Shown piece by piece: positions 6,515 to 9,806 of a DNA stretch of 9,806 nucleotides. The stretch is from Candidatus Hebobacteria bacterium (GTDB taxonomy: Bacteria > Armatimonadota > Hebobacteria > Hebobacterales > Hebobacteraceae), in assembly GCA_029821235.1 (NCBI GenBank), contig JALGTT010000030.1, forward strand, positions 1 to 9,806, read 5' to 3'. Position 1 is the first letter of the stretch; each line of letters opens with the position of its first letter. A program made the position numbers and the translations under genes. The notes under the pieces are model-generated. The model did no database searches. It was not told the origin of the DNA and saw only the letters and a list, made by a program, of their open reading frames with translations.

Positions 6515-7558
6515 ATGCAGCGCCGGATGGAATATGCCTGGTTACTGATGGCGGTGGTGGTCATCGGCTGGTCGGTGGGGCCCGTCGGGGCCAAAGCGCT
6601 GCTGCGCGGCCGTGGGCCCGCAGGACCTCCCCATCCGCTCCAGGTCGCCCTCTGGGCGATCGCGGCGGGATGGGTGCTGCTCTTTCTGCTGCTGGCCGCG
6701 CGGGGAAGGCTGGCCCATCTGCGCGATTTCTCCCCCCGCGGCTGGGCGGTCCTGCTGGCGATGGGGTTCTTCGGCTGGGCGGGATACACCGTGTCGCTCA
6801 ACTATGCCCTCGCCAGGCTGCCTCTGCCCGACGCCGTCATCATCAACTACCTTCATCCCGTCTTCACCCTTCTCCTCCAGGGCGCCCCCTTCGGCCTGGT
6901 GGTGCGGCGCGTCTCCGGCTGGGAGCAGCCCCCGCCGGAGGGCGTTTCGCGCCCTCCGTGGCCTCGCCTGGCCGCAGGCATCGCCCTCTGTCTGCTCGGG
7001 GTCGCCTTCGTCGCCACCGGCGGCCGGCCGGCCTCCCCGGTTTCTCCGGGGTTCGCGGGCGGCGCGGCCGCGGCCCTGTTCGCCGCGCTCTTCTGGGGCA
7101 TCTACTCGAATCTGGGCCGCTTCGTCGCGCTCAAGCCCGGCCTTCGCCCGACCGGCCGGGCCGACGTGCAGACGTTCGCGGCGATGAGCCTGGGCCTGGC
7201 GATGCTGGTGGCTGTGCTGTCGGCCGCGGGGATGCTGCGGGGCCCGGCCGGCCAGCACACCGCGGTCTACTTCGGGAACTGGGGGCCGGCCTCGCTCGGC
7301 GGATGGGTGGTGGCGGCCGGCATGGGGCTGTTTCTCTACTGCATCGGATTCACGGCCTGGCTGGCCGCCCTGGAGGTGGGCCACGCCGCCGGCCGCGCCC
7401 ACCAACTGCCCCCGATCACCTATCTGACCCCGGTGCTCACCATCCTCCTCGGCCGGCTGGTGTTGCACGACGGGTTCGGACCCGGATTCTGGCCGGGCGC
7501 GCTGCTCATTCTCGCCGGCAACCTGGTCGTCCTGCTCCCCTCGGGCAGGCGCCGCTAG
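6515..7558 (+). CDS. EamA/DMT-superfamily membrane transporter
   Basis: This 347-residue, highly hydrophobic protein has about ten predicted membrane segments (roughly 8-29, 43-61, 76-93, 105-125, 151-168, 178-200, 219-239, 262-283, 298-315, 325-341), arranged as two five-helix halves, the layout of drug/metabolite transporters. EamA-like features are the short second half of repeat one (YTVSLNYALARLPLPDAVII, then NYLHPVFTLL, about 91-120) and its counterpart near 275-312 (FTAWLAALEVGH, then PPITYLTPVLTILLGR). The substrate cannot be told; members export or import amino acids, sugars, nucleobases or other metabolites. A Pro-rich loop (about 134-150) makes it longer than the usual 290-300 residues. 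The stop TAG shares CTAG with the convergent gene's stop. The gene probably stands alone as a monocistronic unit. Confidence 0.85.
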   Translation: MQRRMEYAWLLMAVVVIGWSVGPVGAKALLRGRGPAGPPHPLQVALWAIAAGWVLLFLLLAARGRLAHLRDFSPRGWAVLLAMGFFGWAGYTVSLNYALARLPLPDAVIINYLHPVFTLLLQGAPFGLVVRRVSGWEQPPPEGVSRPPWPRLAAGIALCLLGVAFVATGGRPASPVSPGFAGGAAAALFAALFWGIYSNLGRFVALKPGLRPTGRADVQTFAAMSLGLAMLVAVLSAAGMLRGPAGQHTAVYFGNWGPASLGGWVVAAGMGLFLYCIGFTAWLAALEVGHAAGRAHQLPPITYLTPVLTILLGRLVLHDGFGPGFWPGALLILAGNLVVLLPSGRRR

Positions 7559-8151
7559 TCGCCTCCGGCGGCCGGCGGCGGGTTCTCGGCCAGATACTCC
7601 CTCTCGAATCCATCGAGCAGATAGGCGATCTTCTGCTTCACCGTTTCCCCGGTCGCGCTCGCCCTCCGGGTGGTGAGGAGGTTCGTGATGTCGGTGATGC
7701 CATTGGTGGTGATGGGTCTCCCGTCCCTCCCCCGCCGGTTGAGGGTCACCGGCTGAGACACGGCCAGCATGAAGTTCGTCGCGGTGGGAGGGTCTTTCTC
7801 GTCATACCCGGGGTTGACGTGCCCCACCACCTGGAGGATCAGCCGCGGCTTCGAGGTGGACTGCTTTTCGAGCACCCGCAGGCCGGCGATGCGAGAGACC
7901 CGCTCCTCCACTTGGGCCTTCACCTCTTCCTTGGTCATTCCCACCAGCGCCCGCCACTTCTCATCCCCGAACCAGTCCACCTGGACGTAGATCTCCCTGA
8001 TTCCCTCCAGCCCGAGCCGGCTCACCCGCGCGGTGAGCGTGGGCGCAGGGGCGGCCGGCGCGGGCGCCGCCGGGGGCTTTCCCCCTGTGGCCACACCCAC
8101 CGTCAGGGCCGTCCCCAGCAGCACCGCCACCACTATCCCCGTCAGACGCAT
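7555..8151 (-). CDS. Small secreted protein of unknown function
   Basis: This 198-residue protein was not recognised as a named family. It starts with a signal peptide (MRLTGIVVAVLLGTALTVGV, probable cleavage near 21-24), then an Ala/Pro linker (about 25-39, PPAAPAPAAPAPTL). A folded part of about 150 residues follows, with alternating strands and helices: LGLEGIREIYVQVDWFG (47-62), MTKEEVKAQVEERVSRIAGL (72-91), PRLILQVVGHVNPG (102-115), a strand near 126-138, and a final helix KQKIAYLLDGFEREYLAENP (172-191). The pattern of a strand, an acidic helix of the EEVKAQVE type, a strand and a final FxREYLA helix resembles uncharacterised exported proteins remembered from other bacteria, but this was not checked. 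ATG 8151 has GGAGG seven bases upstream; a nine-codon longer frame exists without a site. It is last in a probable three-gene operon, 85 bases after the preceding gene. Confidence 0.75.
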   Translation of the reverse strand: MRLTGIVVAVLLGTALTVGVATGGKPPAAPAPAAPAPTLTARVSRLGLEGIREIYVQVDWFGDEKWRALVGMTKEEVKAQVEERVSRIAGLRVLEKQSTSKPRLILQVVGHVNPGYDEKDPPTATNFMLAVSQPVTLNRRGRDGRPITTNGITDITNLLTTRRASATGETVKQKIAYLLDGFEREYLAENPPPAAGGD

Positions 8152-8236
8152 GCTCACACCTCCGTACACACCATCCACATTGCTCGACCCGCCGGCGCGG
8201 CCGCGAACTCGTCCGCCCGCAGGCCCCGCATTTCCT
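8152..8236. other. 85-base intergenic space within the right-hand - strand gene group
   Basis: Apart from the ribosome-binding site above, no convincing promoter hexamers, T-rich terminator or strong hairpin was seen. The upstream TIM-barrel gene ends in TAG at 8239-8237 and the secreted protein starts at 8151. The gap is the largest inside this gene group, so an internal promoter remains possible. Confidence 0.4.
8159..8163 (-). promoter_or_regulatory. Ribosome-binding site GGAGG before the secreted unknown protein
   Basis: On the - strand GGAGG is followed by TGTGAGC and then ATG at 8151. This spacing is near ideal and selects the start that begins exactly with the signal peptide. Confidence 0.7.
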
Positions 8237-9073
8237 CTAGAGCCCCAGTTTCCCGATGGTCTCCTCCAGCAGTTTCTTGGCGGCCAGGAAGTCCACCATC
8301 TGCTGCTCGCCCGGGATTTCCCGCTCTATGATCAGGGGGCCCTGGTATCCGATCTCCTTCAACTTGACAAGGAAACGCTCGATGCCTACGTCGCCCTCTC
8401 CCAGTTTTCTTTCTTCGCCGAGTTGCCCGGCGGCCTTGGGCCACACGCCGTCCTTGCAGTGCACCCCCGCCACCCAGGGGGCCAGCACATCGAGGGCGGC
8501 GATGGGATCCCCGGTGCCGTACATGATCATGTTGGCCGGATCGAAATTCACCTTCAGGTTGTCCCTCCCCACCTCGCCGATGAACCCCCGCAGCAGTTCC
8601 GCGCTCTCTTGTCCGGTCTCCAGGCAGAAACTCTGTCCCCTGGGGGCCAGGTAGTCGCAGATCTCCTGGAGCGCCTTCACCAGCGCGCCGTAGTCAGGAT
8701 GGTCGCAATCCTCCGGGATGTAGCCGATGTGGGAGGTGAGATTGGGCGCCCCGACCGCATGTGCGAAATCACCGCACCGCTTGGTGTGCTCCACCCGGGC
8801 CGCCCGCGTCTCAGGCGGCAGCAGCCCCACCGTGGCCCTCACCGCGGCCACGTCCGCGTAACTCTCTCCCTCGTATACCGCGGCCACGCTGGTCACGGGA
8901 AGGCCGGAGGCCTTCACCATCTCGGCTATCTCCTGGGAACGGGGACCGGCCACCTCCGCCTCCGGAGGGCTCACCAGTTGCACGCACTGGAAGCCCGCAT
9001 CCTTCAGGCGTTGCAACCTGCCTGCCAGGTCATCTCTGGTCGAAATCAGCGCGCCAATCGCCATGCTCGCCAT
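8237..9073 (-). CDS. Sugar-phosphate isomerase/epimerase family TIM-barrel protein
   Basis: This 278-residue protein belongs to the xylose isomerase-like TIM-barrel (AP endonuclease 2) family, whose members isomerise or epimerise sugars, inositols or sugar acids using a divalent metal. Barrel strands and metal ligands can be followed: an N-terminal strand with IGALIS, LKDAGFQCVQLV (23-34), LPVTSVAAVYEG (58-69), GAPNLTSHIGYIPE (108-121), then SFCLETGQE with E152, LKVNFDPANM with D178, VAGVHCKDGVW with H205, and GPLIIEREI with E250. These four match the E-D-H-E metal site of the family. No signal peptide is present, so it is cytoplasmic. ATG 9073 is preceded by AGGAG nine bases upstream; a second ATG three codons later has poorer spacing. 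It follows the DUF4091-like gene by 6 bases, which points to a shared role in sugar use. The exact substrate is not predictable. Confidence 0.9.
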   Translation of the reverse strand: MASMAIGALISTRDDLAGRLQRLKDAGFQCVQLVSPPEAEVAGPRSQEIAEMVKASGLPVTSVAAVYEGESYADVAAVRATVGLLPPETRAARVEHTKRCGDFAHAVGAPNLTSHIGYIPEDCDHPDYGALVKALQEICDYLAPRGQSFCLETGQESAELLRGFIGEVGRDNLKVNFDPANMIMYGTGDPIAALDVLAPWVAGVHCKDGVWPKAAGQLGEERKLGEGDVGIERFLVKLKEIGYQGPLIIEREIPGEQQMVDFLAAKKLLEETIGKLGL

Positions 9074-9079
9074 CCTTGA

Positions 9080-9806
9080 TCACTCCTGATTCTGTGCCGG
9101 CGATTGCTCTTCCGCTTCTCCGGCTCGAACTCCTCCCCGCGCGGCGTCGTCCGCCAGGCGGGAAACCAGCTCCGCGATCCTGCTCGCGGCCTCGGCTCTC
9201 ACCTGGTCGAGGTCCAGCCAGTCCGGCTGCCTCCGCTGGTTGAGTGCGATCCCATCGCACAATCCCTCCAGAAAGAGCCGCGCCCGCCAGGCCAACTTCT
9301 TCGTCTCCGGGGAGCCGCCCTGCTCCGCACGCTCCGCCCACCGCTCCAGGGTCTGCAGGTACCGGAAGTCGTTCATCCCCTCCGCACACTGCTCCAAGGC
9401 GAGGCTGGGACGCAGCCCCTGTGAGGAGAAGAAGATCATGCTTGGGTCCGGCTCCCGCCCGTCCAGGTCGAAGTATTCGTAACCATGGCGGATGAAGGAG
9501 ATCCACTCATATCTCCCCCGGACACCCTTCTCCCGCTCGCTCCACTGGTACAGCCCGAACGAGTAGCGGCTTCTCCCCTGATTGTAGATGTAGACTTCCT
9601 TCCCCAACTCCCGCGCCTTGTCCATCACAGTCTGGTCGTGGCCGTTGACGATGGATACGTCCAGCACCCGGAAGAAGTCCTGGAGCGCCAGCTCCAACGG
9701 GTCCTCGGTGGGGGCGAACGACACGCTGTAGCCGCCGGCCGTCTTCAGCCACGGCGACACGCGGTTGAGCGTTCTCATCAGCACCAGTTGCTCTCTCGCC
9801 TTCTCG
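9080..9806 (-). CDS. DUF4091-like C-terminal part of a probable glycoside-hydrolase-type protein (partial)
   Basis: The frame is open to the right edge, so the N-terminus is missing; about 241 residues to the TGA at 9080-9082 are visible. The frame continues in-frame upstream of the GTG at 9784, so that codon is not taken as the start. The pattern resembles the DUF4091 region found at the C-terminus of many glycan-active TIM-barrel proteins: DVSIVNGHDQTVMDKARELG, then KEVYIYNQG, then RYEWISFIRHGYEYFD, then PSMIFFSSQGLRPSLALE followed by QCAEGMNDFRYLQTLERWA. In DUF4091 proteins the last element reads as a conserved arginine/serine-led helix with EGxxDxxYL. The last 20 residues are polar and probably disordered. 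It appears to be the first visible gene of the - strand group and suggests polysaccharide or glycoside breakdown. The family call comes from memory of the pattern and is moderate. Confidence 0.65.
   Translation of the reverse strand, partial: EKAREQLVLMRTLNRVSPWLKTAGGYSVSFAPTEDPLELALQDFFRVLDVSIVNGHDQTVMDKARELGKEVYIYNQGRSRYSFGLYQWSEREKGVRGRYEWISFIRHGYEYFDLDGREPDPSMIFFSSQGLRPSLALEQCAEGMNDFRYLQTLERWAERAEQGGSPETKKLAWRARLFLEGLCDGIALNQRRQPDWLDLDQVRAEAASRIAELVSRLADDAARGGVRAGEAEEQSPAQNQE
9083..9087 (-). promoter_or_regulatory. Ribosome-binding site AGGAG abutting the upstream stop codon
   Basis: On the - strand AGGAG is followed at once by TGA, the stop of the DUF4091-like gene, and the TIM-barrel ATG comes six bases after that stop. 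Ribosomes ending the first gene sit on the second gene's binding site, which favours translational coupling. Confidence 0.6.

Noticed and set aside
7531..7549. Possible bulged hairpin at the end of the transporter gene (CCTG, CCC / GGG, CAGG)
   Set aside because: The stem is short and broken by a bulge, and no T-tract follows on either strand, so it is not reported as a terminator.
6670..8331. 553-codon + strand frame
   Set aside because: It runs in the wrong frame through the transporter and then antisense to the secreted protein; composition is Arg/Gly/Pro/His-rich and no domain is seen.
8033..9079. 348-codon + strand frame
   Set aside because: It is antisense to the TIM-barrel gene, which carries an intact metal site and ribosome-binding site on the - strand.
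1..9806. tRNA, rRNA, CRISPR array, insertion sequence or prophage
   Set aside because: No repeated spacers, cloverleaf-like elements, terminal inverted repeats or transposase/integrase motifs were seen by eye.

Overview
This is a GC-rich bacterial chromosomal window whose third codon positions are strongly G/C, which is why long shadow ORFs run antisense to most real genes. It holds ten protein genes, two of them cut by the window edges, packed with almost no spare DNA. No RNA gene, insertion sequence, phage gene or CRISPR array was seen. The gene set (an accC-nusB-xseA-xseB-dxs cluster as in Firmicutes and related phyla, a SpoIID/LytB protein, a sugar-phosphate isomerase family protein and a DUF4091-like protein) fits a free-living, high-GC bacterium, perhaps Armatimonadota or a neighbouring, mostly uncultured Terrabacteria lineage. 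That placement is inference from gene content only.

Left half (1-5187, + strand): a housekeeping operon reads accC (3' end only), nusB, xseA, a secreted TPR protein, xseB and dxs. Junctions are stop/start overlaps or short gaps, so the genes are probably co-transcribed and partly translationally coupled. It combines fatty acid synthesis (AccC), rRNA antitermination (NusB), exonuclease VII (XseA+XseB) and isoprenoid precursor synthesis (Dxs). The two exonuclease VII subunit genes are separated by a gene for an apparently exported TPR protein, and the ispA gene often found between xseB and dxs in other phyla is absent. The 81-base accC-nusB gap contains a tiny overlapping ORF and two potential hairpins, one over the nusB ribosome-binding region.

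Middle (5188-7558): a SpoIID/LytB-type peptidoglycan lytic transglycosylase on the - strand converges on dxs with a 4-base gap. It is divergent from a + strand EamA-type (DMT superfamily) membrane transporter. The 129-base space between them is the only clear promoter region in the window.

Right part (7555-9806, - strand): a probable three-gene operon, read from the right edge leftwards, has the C-terminal part of a protein resembling the DUF4091 region of glycoside-hydrolase-like proteins, a TIM-barrel sugar-phosphate isomerase/epimerase family protein, and a small secreted protein of unknown function. The first two suggest carbohydrate breakdown. The last gene converges on the transporter, and the two genes share one CTAG tetranucleotide as overlapping stop codons.

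No clear new multi-gene system is visible. The items most worth following up are the TPR gene inserted between xseA and xseB, the unknown secreted protein, the variant thiamine-binding motif of Dxs, and the leader-like accC-nusB gap.
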